Source of the DNA: an uncultured Verrucomicrobiales bacterium
GTDB lineage: Bacteria > Verrucomicrobiota > Verrucomicrobiia > Verrucomicrobiales > Akkermansiaceae
DNA length: 64,000 nt
Direction: 5' to 3'
Assembly (NCBI GenBank): GCA_937928545.1
Contig: CALGJQ010000025.1
Location: forward strand, 80,257-144,256
A program made the position numbers and the translations under genes. A model generated the notes under the pieces. The model ran no database searches. It was not told where the DNA came from and saw only the letters and a list, made by a program, of their open reading frames with translations. This document shows, in pieces, positions 26,212 to 35,962 of the stretch. Each line of letters starts with the position of its first letter. The first letter of the stretch is position 1.

Positions 26212-27165
26212 ATGCCCCTCACCCCCTCCACCTACCGCGCTCCCTTCCACCTCCGCAACGGCCATCTCGCCACCATCTACCCCACCCTTTTTCGCCGTGT
26301 CGCTTCTCCCCCCATCACGCGAGAACGCCTCGAACTTCCCGACGGGGACTTCCTCGACCTCGACTGGTCACCCCGCCAACACAAACGCCTCGCCATCATC
26401 GGCCACGGACTCGAAGGCGAATCATCCGCCAAATACATTCGTGGCATGTCCCTCGCCCTCCAAAAACGAAACTGGGACACCCTCGCTTGGAATTGCCGTG
26501 GCTGCTCCGGCGAACCCAACCGCCTCCTCCGCTCCTACCACTCCGGGGTGAGCGATGACCTCGGCCACGTGGTCGATCATGCCATCGCACAAGGCTACCA
26601 AAGCATCGCCCTCGTTGGCTTCAGCCTCGGCGGAAACATCATTCTCAAATACCTTGGCGAGCAAGGCTCCTACATCCACCCCGAGGTCAAAGCCGCCGTC
26701 GCCTTCTCCGCACCCTGCGATCTCACCTCCAGCTCCCTGCAACTTGGCGAGTGGCAAAACAAAATCTACATGTCCCGCTTCATGGACGGCCTCAAAGAGA
26801 AGGTCATCCAGAAGAACCAAAAATTCCCCGGCAAGCTCGACCTCAGCGATATCGAAAAAATCAAAACCTTCGCCGAATTCGATGACCGCTTCACCGCCCC
26901 TCTCAACGGCTTCACCGACGCCCGCGACTACTGGACCCACGCCAGCTCCAACCCCCATCTCTCCAACATCGCTATTCCCACCCTCATGGTTCAAGCGCTC
27001 GATGACCCCTTCCTCCCTGAACCCTGCTTCCCCAGAGAGATTGCCGAAAAAAGCCCCCATCTTTCCCTTGAGACCCCGCCTCACGGAGGCCATGTTGGCT
27101 TTGTCAGTCGCGGTCCAGAGTATTGGTCAGAAACCCGCTGCGCTGAATTTTTCAACTCATTTTAA
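26212..27165 (+). CDS. YheT-like alpha/beta hydrolase
   Basis: 317 residues. YheT/EMB8-type alpha/beta-hydrolase: the start FHLRNGHLATIYPTLFRR, oxyanion-region IIGHGLEGES, CRGCSGEPNR and nucleophile elbow GFSLGG (Ser138) are characteristic. A catalytic Asp in ALDDPFLPE and His in PPHGGHVGF complete the triad. The natural substrate of bacterial members is unclear (esters, possibly lipids). It probably shares a transcript with the following secreted hydrolase, which starts five bases after its stop. Confidence 0.88.
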   Translation: MPLTPSTYRAPFHLRNGHLATIYPTLFRRVASPPITRERLELPDGDFLDLDWSPRQHKRLAIIGHGLEGESSAKYIRGMSLALQKRNWDTLAWNCRGCSGEPNRLLRSYHSGVSDDLGHVVDHAIAQGYQSIALVGFSLGGNIILKYLGEQGSYIHPEVKAAVAFSAPCDLTSSSLQLGEWQNKIYMSRFMDGLKEKVIQKNQKFPGKLDLSDIEKIKTFAEFDDRFTAPLNGFTDARDYWTHASSNPHLSNIAIPTLMVQALDDPFLPEPCFPREIAEKSPHLSLETPPHGGHVGFVSRGPEYWSETRCAEFFNSF

Positions 27166-27169
27166 ACCC

Positions 27170-28309
27170 ATGCCTCGCCTTATCCCACTCCTCCTCCTGC
27201 CTTTCACCCTCGCGGCAAAAGACCTCAGCTTGGAAATCCCCAGCCTCCGTCATCCAGTCAAAGTCTCCCTTCCTGAAAACTTCGACCCCTCGAAAAAGCA
27301 CCCCACTCTCTTCTACTATCACGGAACAAGCGGACGCCCCACCACCGATCTCATGCGGACCCACGCCGGTCCAAACGATTGGATCATCGTGGGAATGACC
27401 TACACCCATCGCGGAAGATTCACCCTCTCAAAAGAATCGATGGCAGCCGAGCTCAAGGCATACCACAGCGTGCGCCAGCAAATGATTGCCCAACATAGCA
27501 GCGATCCCGACAAGCTCTACACTAGCGGATTCTCCCTCGGCGGCTGGTACAGCGACCTCATGCTTCAAGCAGAACCCTCCCTCGCTGGCGGCATCATCAT
27601 CGGAGCCGGACATGCTCAAATCCCCCCAGGGGCATTGGCGAAATACGCCACCAAAAAGCCCGTCCACATCGCCGTCGGACGAAACGACCCCAATTACCTC
27701 TTCACGCTCAAAGCCTTCCTCTACCACCGTAAACTCGGAGGAAATGTCTCCATGGAAGTTTGGCAAAACCTCGCTCATACCTACCCGCAGACTGGCTCAG
27801 ATTCCATCCGCCAATGGCTTAAACTCCAAAATAACTCAAGCGACGACCTCGCCGCCACTGCGGAAAAGGAACTCAACCAATTCCTCAGTAAAGCAAAGTC
27901 GCTCGCCCCACTCGCGCAATGGGATCGGCTCAGAGAAATCAAGGAGATGCCATACTACAAGCTCAGCTCAAAAGAATGGCAGACTGACTTTAAAAAAGTC
28001 CTCGCCACCCTCGAAGCCTCGCCCGTCATTGCCACCGAAGTTCCGCTCTACCGAGAACATCGCCGCCTCCATCACCAAGAAATCACCAATCAAACTCTAA
28101 CTACAATTAAGAAGGTAAACGCAGCCTACCTCAACCTCTCCAGCAAGTTCCCAAAAACACGCCAAGCAAAGCTTATGGAAGAGGACTTCAAACGCACCGA
28201 AGCAATCTTGAAGCAAATCAAAGTCGTCCCCTCAGAAAAGAAACCCACCGAGGTGCCTTCCAGCCCTATTCCTCAGCGACGCATCCCGGGAAACCCGCTT
28301 ATCAGATAG
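27170..28309 (+). CDS. secreted alpha/beta hydrolase (esterase/depolymerase-like)
   Basis: 379 residues from ATG 27170. The frame is open far upstream through the previous gene, but residues from this ATG begin with a signal peptide (MPRLIPLLLLPFTLAA). FYYHGTSGRPT is an oxyanion-region HG motif and GFSLGG gives nucleophile Ser122, as in PHB-depolymerase and dienelactone-hydrolase-like esterases; a His in VWQNLAHTYP may complete the site. The C-terminal 150 residues are helical and charged, with no domain I recognise. Export to the periplasm or outside is expected. Confidence 0.8.
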   Translation: MPRLIPLLLLPFTLAAKDLSLEIPSLRHPVKVSLPENFDPSKKHPTLFYYHGTSGRPTTDLMRTHAGPNDWIIVGMTYTHRGRFTLSKESMAAELKAYHSVRQQMIAQHSSDPDKLYTSGFSLGGWYSDLMLQAEPSLAGGIIIGAGHAQIPPGALAKYATKKPVHIAVGRNDPNYLFTLKAFLYHRKLGGNVSMEVWQNLAHTYPQTGSDSIRQWLKLQNNSSDDLAATAEKELNQFLSKAKSLAPLAQWDRLREIKEMPYYKLSSKEWQTDFKKVLATLEASPVIATEVPLYREHRRLHHQEITNQTLTTIKKVNAAYLNLSSKFPKTRQAKLMEEDFKRTEAILKQIKVVPSEKKPTEVPSSPIPQRRIPGNPLIR

Positions 28310-28406
28310 CTTTAAAAAAACATCTGTCATCTATCTTTTTATGCCTCGCCTTAAACTTGCCAGAAATCCGTGAACAAGACACAATCACTTCAGAGCAAAT
28401 TTAAAG

Positions 28407-29462
28407 ATGTCAGAAGTGAATCAACAAGCCATCGCCAACCGCTTAGGGCTGTCCCGTGCCACCGTGTCACGTTGCTTCACCAACCATGCGGGCATCAGCG
28501 CCACCACCCGCGCTAAAGTCTTCGAACTCGCCGCCGAAATCGGCTACGTCCACCTCGAAAGCCGAAGCCCCACCGTCCGGAAAGCCAAACGCAGCACCAA
28601 TTTCACCGTCCTCATTTGCACGGACACGGAGGAATACTTTAAAGGCGAATACCAAAGCCCCGGCGCCCAAATTCTCGAAGGAGTTTCCGAGTATGGCCAA
28701 CTTCACAACGCACGGGTTGACGTCAGCTTCATCCCACCTGACGTCACCGATCTGGACCACCCAGCCTTTCAAGATGTCGTCGGCCTCAAGGACCGTAAAA
28801 ACCGTGGCATCCTCCTGATCTATCCTTTTCCAATTACCGTGATCCAGGAACTCGCTCTGCGCTTTCCTCTCGTATCCCTCGTCGACCAACAACAGCATGC
28901 CTCCATCGATTGCGTGGACGTCGATCACTACTCTGGGATCTCAGCCAGTATCGATCACCTCGTCAAAGCCGGCCACAGCCGCATCGGCTTCTGCACGCGC
29001 GACTACGCCGTTCCCGCCAGCTGGTCATTCCGGCGATATAGTGCCTTCATCGAAAAAATGGCGCGCCTCAAAGTCAAAGTCCGGCCCAACGACATCATCG
29101 GCATCCATCCCCGCACCTTTAAAAGCACCGAAGCCAATCTCGAAGCCGCCGCCAAACAAACGCGTGATGGCGTCACCGCCTGGGTCTGCGCTGCCGACCA
29201 CCAGGCCCTCGATATGATCCAAGCTTTCAAAAAACTAGGAATCAAAGTCCCCACTGATGTCTCAGTCACCGGATTCGACGGAATCGAACTCAGCACTTCC
29301 GGCCCCTCCCTTTCGACAATCCAGATCCCCTTCCGCTCCATCGGAATGACCGGAGCTGAAAGACTCGCCGCCCGCGTCCACAAACGCTTCGGCGGCAAGC
29401 AGCACATCTATATTTCCGGCGAACTTCGCGAGGGGGATACCGTCTCAGGCCCGAAGGCTTAG
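28407..29462 (+). CDS. LacI-family transcriptional regulator
   Basis: 351 residues. N-terminal HTH NQQAIANRLGLSRATVSRCF with the hinge region to about residue 60, then a periplasmic-binding-protein-like sensor domain including SIDCVDVDHYSG, GFCTRDYAV and TDVSVTGFDGIELS, typical of sugar-responsive LacI/GalR members. It lies convergent to the GPH transporter and GH94-like enzyme genes, with only 12 bases between stops, and is the likely regulator of that sugar locus. I could not identify its operator with confidence. Confidence 0.93.
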   Translation: MSEVNQQAIANRLGLSRATVSRCFTNHAGISATTRAKVFELAAEIGYVHLESRSPTVRKAKRSTNFTVLICTDTEEYFKGEYQSPGAQILEGVSEYGQLHNARVDVSFIPPDVTDLDHPAFQDVVGLKDRKNRGILLIYPFPITVIQELALRFPLVSLVDQQQHASIDCVDVDHYSGISASIDHLVKAGHSRIGFCTRDYAVPASWSFRRYSAFIEKMARLKVKVRPNDIIGIHPRTFKSTEANLEAAAKQTRDGVTAWVCAADHQALDMIQAFKKLGIKVPTDVSVTGFDGIELSTSGPSLSTIQIPFRSIGMTGAERLAARVHKRFGGKQHIYISGELREGDTVSGPKA

Positions 29463-29474
29463 CCCTTCGCCTTC

Positions 29475-30854
29475 CTATGCTTCCTGATCGCGGCGTTCTT
29501 CGAGTTCAGCGGTAATCTTAGTGACCTCGTCATCGCTCAAGCGATACCACAGCAGCACAATCGCCGTACTCATCAAGAGCACTCCCGGAATCACCGAAAA
29601 CATCATCAGGATTCCATCTCTGGCTTCTTTCGTCTGATCGACATTTGCCTTGAAGCCATACATTCCGAGCATCCAACCAACCATCCCACCGCCGATGGCT
29701 AGGCCAATCTTCTGAATCAACATCGCTGAGGACATCGCAAGAGCAGTGGTCCTCCTTCCAAACTTCCATTCTCCGTAATCAACCACATCGGTATACATCG
29801 CCCATACCAAGGCGGGCATGGGACCGGCAATAAAGGCTCCGATCATATTCACGATCAGGATCAAATTGAAATTCGTTGGAGGGATCCAATAGAAGACAAT
29901 GATTCCAATACCATTAAGAATCGTCAGCAGGATCAGGCTATTGCGCTTGCCAAACAACTTGATAATGGGCTTCGTCATGAAGAGACCCAATACCAAGGCA
30001 ACCGGTGCGGAGGTCCAAAAGATCGAAGACTTATCGAGATACCACCAATACTTCTCAGGACCAAAATCGGTGACATAGTTGAGGTAAAACGGAGTCACCC
30101 CTAATCTCAAACCGAGTTGCGTAAGTGTGATGACCGCTACAATCAACATCACAATCAAGGGGACATTCTTCTTAAGCGCTCCAAAATCTTCACGAACACT
30201 TTGCTCCCCCTTTTGAGGAGGAACTCGTTCTTTGGTCGTGACGTAAGTGATCAAGAAAAGAATCGAAGCAAGAATAGCAAAAAATGGAATCGTTGCTCGC
30301 CACGCATCAGGAGAAGAATAACCACCAAAGTGATTGAGAAGCGGAATCAGAGCCAAACCAATAATCACCTGAGCCGAAAAGGCTCCTGCAAAGCGGAAGG
30401 TGGAGAGCGATGCACGATCCTTGGGATCAGATGACATCACACCCATAAGCGCCGAGTAGGGCACATTGACCGCCGTATAAATCGTCATTAAAGCGATGTA
30501 AGTGGCATAGGCGTAAATCAACTTTCCAGTGTCACTAAACTCCGGCCCCAGAAAGGCTAAAAAGCCAATCACCCCGTATGGAATCGCCAGCCATAAGAGA
30601 TAGGGGCGATACTTCCCGGCCTTCGTTTTGGTTCGATCAGCAACCGCCCCCATAAAAGGGTCTGAAACCGCATCCCAAATTCTCGCGGCAACGTAAAGGA
30701 CTCCCACCGCTTTAGGATTAAGACCCAAAACATCAGTGTAATAGCTAATCAAAAAAGCGTTCACGATATGGAACACAAAGTTCGAAGCAGTATCGCCGAG
30801 GCCGTAGCCGACTTTTTCCTTAACCGAAAGCTTAGAAGATGATGAAGATGACAT
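29475..30854 (-). CDS. GPH-family sugar:cation symporter (MFS)
   Basis: 459 residues, about 12 helices. Glycoside-pentoside-hexuronide family signature: LSVKEKVGYGLGDTASNFVFHIVN at the start (in two pieces), RIWDAVSDPFMGAVADRTKTKAGKYRPYLLW after helix 2, and NVPYSALMGVMSSDPKDRASLST. Members import oligosaccharides or glycosides with Na+ or H+. It starts 12 bases downstream of the large GH94-like gene and is probably co-transcribed, so it likely imports that enzyme's substrate. A Ser-rich first stretch (SSSSSS) precedes the core. Confidence 0.92.
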   Translation of the reverse strand: MSSSSSSKLSVKEKVGYGLGDTASNFVFHIVNAFLISYYTDVLGLNPKAVGVLYVAARIWDAVSDPFMGAVADRTKTKAGKYRPYLLWLAIPYGVIGFLAFLGPEFSDTGKLIYAYATYIALMTIYTAVNVPYSALMGVMSSDPKDRASLSTFRFAGAFSAQVIIGLALIPLLNHFGGYSSPDAWRATIPFFAILASILFLITYVTTKERVPPQKGEQSVREDFGALKKNVPLIVMLIVAVITLTQLGLRLGVTPFYLNYVTDFGPEKYWWYLDKSSIFWTSAPVALVLGLFMTKPIIKLFGKRNSLILLTILNGIGIIVFYWIPPTNFNLILIVNMIGAFIAGPMPALVWAMYTDVVDYGEWKFGRRTTALAMSSAMLIQKIGLAIGGGMVGWMLGMYGFKANVDQTKEARDGILMMFSVIPGVLLMSTAIVLLWYRLSDDEVTKITAELEERRDQEA

Positions 30855-30866
30855 GGATTTTATGAT

Positions 30867-33800
30867 TTAGGAAATGAGCCAGTGGGCTGGGATTTGGACC
30901 TCGATCTTTTCAATCGCGCCTTCTTCAAAAATAACTTTAGAACTCGTTTCAGCATTCAGAACTCCGCCAGGAAACTCCCGCACGTCGCCTTGCAGTGGAT
31001 AGACCGAAGCCGACGCATCTTCAAGATCAGGAAGCACTTGGTAAATCACCAAAGTGCGAGCGTAAGTGAAAGAAACATCGCCCTTCGCAAATTCGGCCGC
31101 CCGTAAAAAACGAGGAAGGAAGCTCAAGCAAGCATCCTTAAAATCAACCCCCAGCTCACCCAGTCGACAAAGAATCCCTTCCTTCACCTGCCCGGTCAAA
31201 CCAGGCTGCTGTGCTCCCCGCTGCCCCTGACTATGAGAGTATGGCTCAGACGGAAAGGCCCCGTATTGCTCCGGGGTTTGACGGAAGCCGAGCCCCCGTT
31301 GAACCGAATAATAAGCCGCCACCGAGCGCTTCCGCACCTCTAGCTCAGCTCCAGAATCAAAGGCTTCTTGAACCACCTCTTGAGCTGCCACCAAGAGCTT
31401 AGAAACCATGTGCCAATAGACACAACCTAGTCCCTCATAACCGAACATCGAACCACTTCGGCCCGTGAAGGATTGATGACAGAAGACTTCTTCATAAAGC
31501 GACTCAATTTGACGTCGCTCGTTCTCTGCAAGCCCTTCCTCTTGATCCAAGGCACTCGCAAGAGCGTAGCCATTTACAAGAGATTCGTGAAAGCGCCAAG
31601 TCCCCTGCTCATCCCTCAAAGTGATCCGACCCTCACCCGCCTCCGCCATCCTCTTCAGACTCGGCACGCCCATCACTGAACTTTCCTGCAGCTGGTTCAT
31701 CTCAGCAAAGCTCGCAAGCTCGCGATCAGGATAAAGCAGATAAGTCGGATGACGTTTCGAGCGAAGATCACTCTTTTCAAGCGTCTCCAAAACCCCCACG
31801 CCCTCCTCTGGTTTCAAAAGACCTGAGCTTAAAATCGCAACCTGTCCTTCTAACATCACTGGCAGACGACGAATCCCCATCTCCGCTTTATCCTCACGAA
31901 TCTCGAGGACATTGTAAGAATGCCAGAGTCCATCAGAACGACGATTTGTCTCCAAAACGCCCTGAAGCACTGTCTTTGCTGAACTCAAAAAGGAGAGAAT
32001 CTCCTCGAAAGAAATAGTCTCGGAATCCCTTGAAACAGATTCACGATAATTTTGCAGAGCCTTCCCAGAAGCACTGGCCCACTGAAAGCGAGCCTCATCA
32101 GAAAGCCCTTCTTGATCCGCAGCAAAGATCTCTTTCAACTCATTTAGGAGCTGCGCCAGAGCCCTCGAAATCATAAGCTCTTTCGCAGCCGACTTCGTTA
32201 AGATCCGCTCGATTAAAGTGACGTAGCGCAATAGGTAAGCCGTCGTCACCACGGAAAGCCCAGAACCAGCGAGAGCATTATTCGCATCATTCCATTCTGG
32301 CTTTTGCGTATTCATCCACACCCCACCGCCGGGCACGAGTTGACCAAGTTTCATCGTAGCTGGGATCAGCAACTTCTCCAGTAAGGTCGCCTTAGCGAGA
32401 GCTCCCGAATCATCGCGCAAAAGAAGCGCATCTCCGCCCATCTTCTCTTTCTGCGACATCAAAGCCTCATGCTTCTCAAAATCGAATTCAATGGTATCGC
32501 GAGGGTCGCGTAAGACATCTTCCCAGCTCTTGAATCGGTATGGTACATCCGCAAAAACATAGCGCTTCGCACCCAATTCACTCTGAAAATGATCCGGAGC
32601 AATCTTCTCCTTCAGTTCGAGAAATTTGAGGAGATAGACAATTTGATGATCTCCCCAGTAACCGATCGAGGCCCAGGGATTATCCTCCTCCGGCACCTCC
32701 CAATCCACTCCCGATGAGGTGACACGATAAGGATTAAAGCCATCGATCGTCGAGGCGTTGAGAAACTTACTAACGAAGCCATCGAGGAAGTCGGGATAAC
32801 TCCAAGCAAGCGCTTCCCAGTTCTGAAAAATGTCCCGCCAGTTCCCCTCGAAGTGGTGCACGGGATTGCCTTTCCCATCCTTGAGTCGGATGTTGAACTT
32901 ATTCCATGGACGGCTGGGATCTCCATGACGTCGGCCCAAAATCAACGGCAAGTATTCTTCTGCCAAACGCAGCAAATCGGCGTCCCCAAATTGAGTCGCC
33001 CACTTCAAAAGCTCACGTCGCTCGCAGGTCTCGGGTAGTTCATTGAGAGCCTCTTGGCAACTTTCCAGAAGCGGCCGATGATTCTGCGAGAGATAATGCC
33101 TAAAAGGCTCACGCCCCACCTTCGAATGATCCTCTGGCAATCCTCCTCGCAGGTAGTTGCAAAGCGTATTGTGATAATGGTAGTGCGCCACATCACGATC
33201 CGCCGTCACCTGAAATCCATCCACCGAAGCCGCCAGATCATGAAGGCGCTCCCGCTCTTTTTGAAGATCACCTTCCAGCGCTTCCAGCAAGGATTCCGTC
33301 TTCTCGAGTAGCGTCGAAAGCTTCGCGACATCCTGATGACTTTGCTCAATCTCAGCCACCATGATCCACTCCCGTGACTCTTTAGGAGCCAATGTCATTT
33401 CCCCGCCAAGGAGAAATGCCCCGCGCTCACCTCGACTTTTCTTTGCTCCTTCAGCTCTCCCTTCTTTGAGATAAGCCTCCGCTTCCCGGCGAGACAAAAA
33501 GCGATGCCCGTCTTCAAAACCGGAAGTCCAAATCGTGGTCGCCTTGAGACACTCCAAAGGAATGGGCGCATCCACGATCCCCGAAGCCAAGCGATGAATC
33601 ATCAAAGAATCTCCGCATTCCAACTCGCTCATTTTATAAGCGTCAGCAAGGCAACTATACTCCAAATGAAGCCCACTATTCACCCCCGACGGCAGGACGT
33701 CTTGCAGCCCATCAATCATCCGCAAAGAACGAGTCTCGTCGCTTTCATTGACGATCTTTACCTTACGAACAAATCCAAACTCGTCAGAAAGCTGCCAACG

Positions 33801-34238
33801 ATAAGAAAAGAGAAGCCCCAGCTCTTCGTGGCGCTCTTCAAAAATGAGTTCTTCACCGAGAAGGCTTTTCAAAAGTCGACGCTTCACGGGCATCGAATGC
33901 GTCGTCGTCGGCCAGAAGGGATGCCACAGCTGCCCCTCACAGCTGATCGCCGTCATCGCTCCGCTGCAGTTCCAGTTATCCAGAATTTTATCGACCGTCA
34001 GGTATGGAAAAAGCGCCGTATCTGGAGACTTTCTCCCCGCACTCAAAGAACCATTGCTACTGCAAAAAAACCACTGCTCGCTCGCGCTGACCAAGCTCAG
34101 GAAAAAGGGATCGAGCGATTCCAAGCCCCGGATCACAACATAGTCTCGCCCATCTCGGCTCACCCATTCATTGACCGAAACAAACTCTGCTTCGGGAACG
34201 GTCATCGGCTTTTCAAGTACTTGCATCGAGGGAGTCAT
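30867..34238 (-). CDS. large GH94-like glycoside phosphorylase/hydrolase
   Basis: 1123 residues, no signal peptide, so cytoplasmic. The layout suggests an N-terminal beta-sandwich domain (about 15-330), a helical linker and an (alpha/alpha)6 barrel. Segments such as FEGNWRDIFQNWEALAWSYP, WASIGYWGDHQIVYLLK and KPEWNDANNALAGSG resemble cellobiose-phosphorylase-like and debranching-type barrel enzymes. Pairing with a GPH importer and a LacI regulator supports intracellular oligosaccharide breakdown. It is longer than standard GH94 proteins (about 800 residues) and I cannot name the substrate or the catalytic acid. GTG/ATG alternatives near the start change little. Confidence 0.7.
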   Translation of the reverse strand: MTPSMQVLEKPMTVPEAEFVSVNEWVSRDGRDYVVIRGLESLDPFFLSLVSASEQWFFCSSNGSLSAGRKSPDTALFPYLTVDKILDNWNCSGAMTAISCEGQLWHPFWPTTTHSMPVKRRLLKSLLGEELIFEERHEELGLLFSYRWQLSDEFGFVRKVKIVNESDETRSLRMIDGLQDVLPSGVNSGLHLEYSCLADAYKMSELECGDSLMIHRLASGIVDAPIPLECLKATTIWTSGFEDGHRFLSRREAEAYLKEGRAEGAKKSRGERGAFLLGGEMTLAPKESREWIMVAEIEQSHQDVAKLSTLLEKTESLLEALEGDLQKERERLHDLAASVDGFQVTADRDVAHYHYHNTLCNYLRGGLPEDHSKVGREPFRHYLSQNHRPLLESCQEALNELPETCERRELLKWATQFGDADLLRLAEEYLPLILGRRHGDPSRPWNKFNIRLKDGKGNPVHHFEGNWRDIFQNWEALAWSYPDFLDGFVSKFLNASTIDGFNPYRVTSSGVDWEVPEEDNPWASIGYWGDHQIVYLLKFLELKEKIAPDHFQSELGAKRYVFADVPYRFKSWEDVLRDPRDTIEFDFEKHEALMSQKEKMGGDALLLRDDSGALAKATLLEKLLIPATMKLGQLVPGGGVWMNTQKPEWNDANNALAGSGLSVVTTAYLLRYVTLIERILTKSAAKELMISRALAQLLNELKEIFAADQEGLSDEARFQWASASGKALQNYRESVSRDSETISFEEILSFLSSAKTVLQGVLETNRRSDGLWHSYNVLEIREDKAEMGIRRLPVMLEGQVAILSSGLLKPEEGVGVLETLEKSDLRSKRHPTYLLYPDRELASFAEMNQLQESSVMGVPSLKRMAEAGEGRITLRDEQGTWRFHESLVNGYALASALDQEEGLAENERRQIESLYEEVFCHQSFTGRSGSMFGYEGLGCVYWHMVSKLLVAAQEVVQEAFDSGAELEVRKRSVAAYYSVQRGLGFRQTPEQYGAFPSEPYSHSQGQRGAQQPGLTGQVKEGILCRLGELGVDFKDACLSFLPRFLRAAEFAKGDVSFTYARTLVIYQVLPDLEDASASVYPLQGDVREFPGGVLNAETSSKVIFEEGAIEKIEVQIPAHWLIS

Positions 34239-34426
34239 CGTCTGGAAAAATTGGCACAGTCATTTTCGGACAGAATCACTGAGACCCTCGAATGTAACTT
34301 TATGCAAAATAGGAAGCACATAGCACCCTAGCAAGCCCCAAAGCCCGAATTGGAAAAATAATGCAATTTAATGCACTTATTTCTTGCGGAAATTTGGTGA
34401 GAGTTTACCTAAAGAGAAACACTATT

Positions 34427-35962
34427 ATGACGTTTCGAAAAACAATCAGCCTCCCCTTCGCATGCCTTCTTGTCACTCAACCTTGCTCGGCAGATCTTTT
34501 CCCGGATGGCGACTTCGAAAACGGCCTTGGGTCCTGGTTTGAGCTCGGCAGCGGTGGAACCTTCGCCTTCAGCTACCCCACCAGCGGCGGAAACCCAGAT
34601 GGCTACGGCATCATCGACAACAGCGCTGCTGATGGAGGCTTCGGAATTTGGATCAGTAACAATGAAGTTCCATACACCCTCGATGAACTCGGGCTCGTCG
34701 CAGGAAATAAATACAAGTTCACCCAAGACATGCAGCTCCTCTCCGGACCCAAGATCGGAGGCTTCAAACTCGACTTTACCAACGCCGGAGAAAATGTCTC
34801 ATCCTCCGGCGAACTTTTCCCCGACCTCATCGGAGACGGCAGCACTTGGGAGACCTACACTTTCGAAATCGACATTCCGGCCGATGTTGATGGCTTCAAA
34901 GTCGTCCCTCTTTGGGGAGCTGAGTCATCCGTCGCCTATGACAATATCGGATTTGACCCCACTCCAATTTTGCCACCGGTAGAACCTCCCGTGGTCGAAC
35001 CCAGCAGCGAGCCTCAATTATCCGAAGGCACTCTCGTCACTTGGGTTCCTACCAATTCAGAGAAATTCCACCAGCCCCAGTCATCCCAAGATGGCACCAC
35101 CTGGACTGACCTCGGCCCTGCTTTCCTCGGCACTGAAACCACCACCATTCTCGATCCAGACTCAGCTCCATTTCATCGCGTCCAAGAAAAAGAACCTGCA
35201 GGTGAACAAGCTATCATCAACGGAGACTTCGAAATCGCTGATGCCGCTAATCCTGACTGCCCCGAAAGTTGGGCCTGCCTGTCCACTTCAGGTCAGCTCC
35301 CAACCAGAATTGAAAGCGATGCCTCTTCGGGCTCCGCTTCCATCCGTATTGCAGTTCAAAACGATGATTCTGGCTCACCAAACCAAGCTGAAATCCAGCA
35401 AAATCTCATCAACGCAGGCGGATTTGTCACCCCAGGAGAGAGCTACACTTTCTCATTTTCGGCGAAACAAATCAGCTATGGAGTCAGTTACGTACAAAAC
35501 TACAGCGTTCAATGGGTTGATGGCACTGGAGCCGTCATTAATGGCGCTGGAATTGACTTCACCCCCTTCGACGGAGGAGACGGATCTTGGGCAGAAATTT
35601 CAGTCCCAAACCTCGTCGCCCCTGCCTCAGCTGGCGGAGTCTTCATTCAGATCTTTGGAGCAACTGGAGCAGTTCCTGGAGTCGATGCCAAAGGCGAAGT
35701 CTTGATCGACAATATCAGCCTATCGCTTGGTGGCGGTGCTGTTCCCGTAAATCTCGACACCACCACTGAGCCCGGCATCGGAATCACCCAGCTCGCTAAG
35801 TCAGGTGTCCTTTACAAAGCCCAGCAATCCGAAGACCTCCAGAACTTCACTGATCTGACCGGTACCTTCACCGGAAACGGACAAGCCATCGGAGCAGGCA
35901 TCCCAGACGGAGGCCCCTCTCACTTCTTCCGCGTCCTCGAAATCCCAATCGTCGCCGACTAA
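34427..35962 (+). CDS. secreted protein with two carbohydrate-binding-like modules
   Basis: 511 residues from ATG 34427, chosen because a signal peptide (MTFRKTISLPFACLLVTQPCSA) starts there; the frame is open to 34361. Two jelly-roll-like modules of CBM4/9 type are suggested by their openings, LFPDGDFENGLGSWFELG (about 24-180) and IINGDFEIADAANPDCPESW (about 265-430). Each is followed by a short verrucomicrobial tail domain (SSQDGTTWTDL; QSEDLQNFTDL...FFRV). It is divergent from the GH94-like gene and may bind the same glycan outside the cell; that is inference. No catalytic domain is seen. Confidence 0.72.
   Translation: MTFRKTISLPFACLLVTQPCSADLFPDGDFENGLGSWFELGSGGTFAFSYPTSGGNPDGYGIIDNSAADGGFGIWISNNEVPYTLDELGLVAGNKYKFTQDMQLLSGPKIGGFKLDFTNAGENVSSSGELFPDLIGDGSTWETYTFEIDIPADVDGFKVVPLWGAESSVAYDNIGFDPTPILPPVEPPVVEPSSEPQLSEGTLVTWVPTNSEKFHQPQSSQDGTTWTDLGPAFLGTETTTILDPDSAPFHRVQEKEPAGEQAIINGDFEIADAANPDCPESWACLSTSGQLPTRIESDASSGSASIRIAVQNDDSGSPNQAEIQQNLINAGGFVTPGESYTFSFSAKQISYGVSYVQNYSVQWVDGTGAVINGAGIDFTPFDGGDGSWAEISVPNLVAPASAGGVFIQIFGATGAVPGVDAKGEVLIDNISLSLGGGAVPVNLDTTTEPGIGITQLAKSGVLYKAQQSEDLQNFTDLTGTFTGNGQAIGAGIPDGGPSHFFRVLEIPIVAD

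Noticed and set aside
26555..27169. 5' extension of the secreted hydrolase frame into the YheT gene
   Set aside because: The extension is an alternative frame of YheT with no signal peptide; the signal begins at 27170.
34330..34426. LacI operator upstream of the CBM-like gene
   Set aside because: TGCAAT-TT-AATGCA is an imperfect inverted repeat and lacks the central CG of typical LacI-family sites; not enough evidence.
34427..35962. PEP-CTERM sorting tail on the secreted protein
   Set aside because: The C-terminus ends FFRVLEIPIVAD without a PEP motif, membrane helix or basic end.
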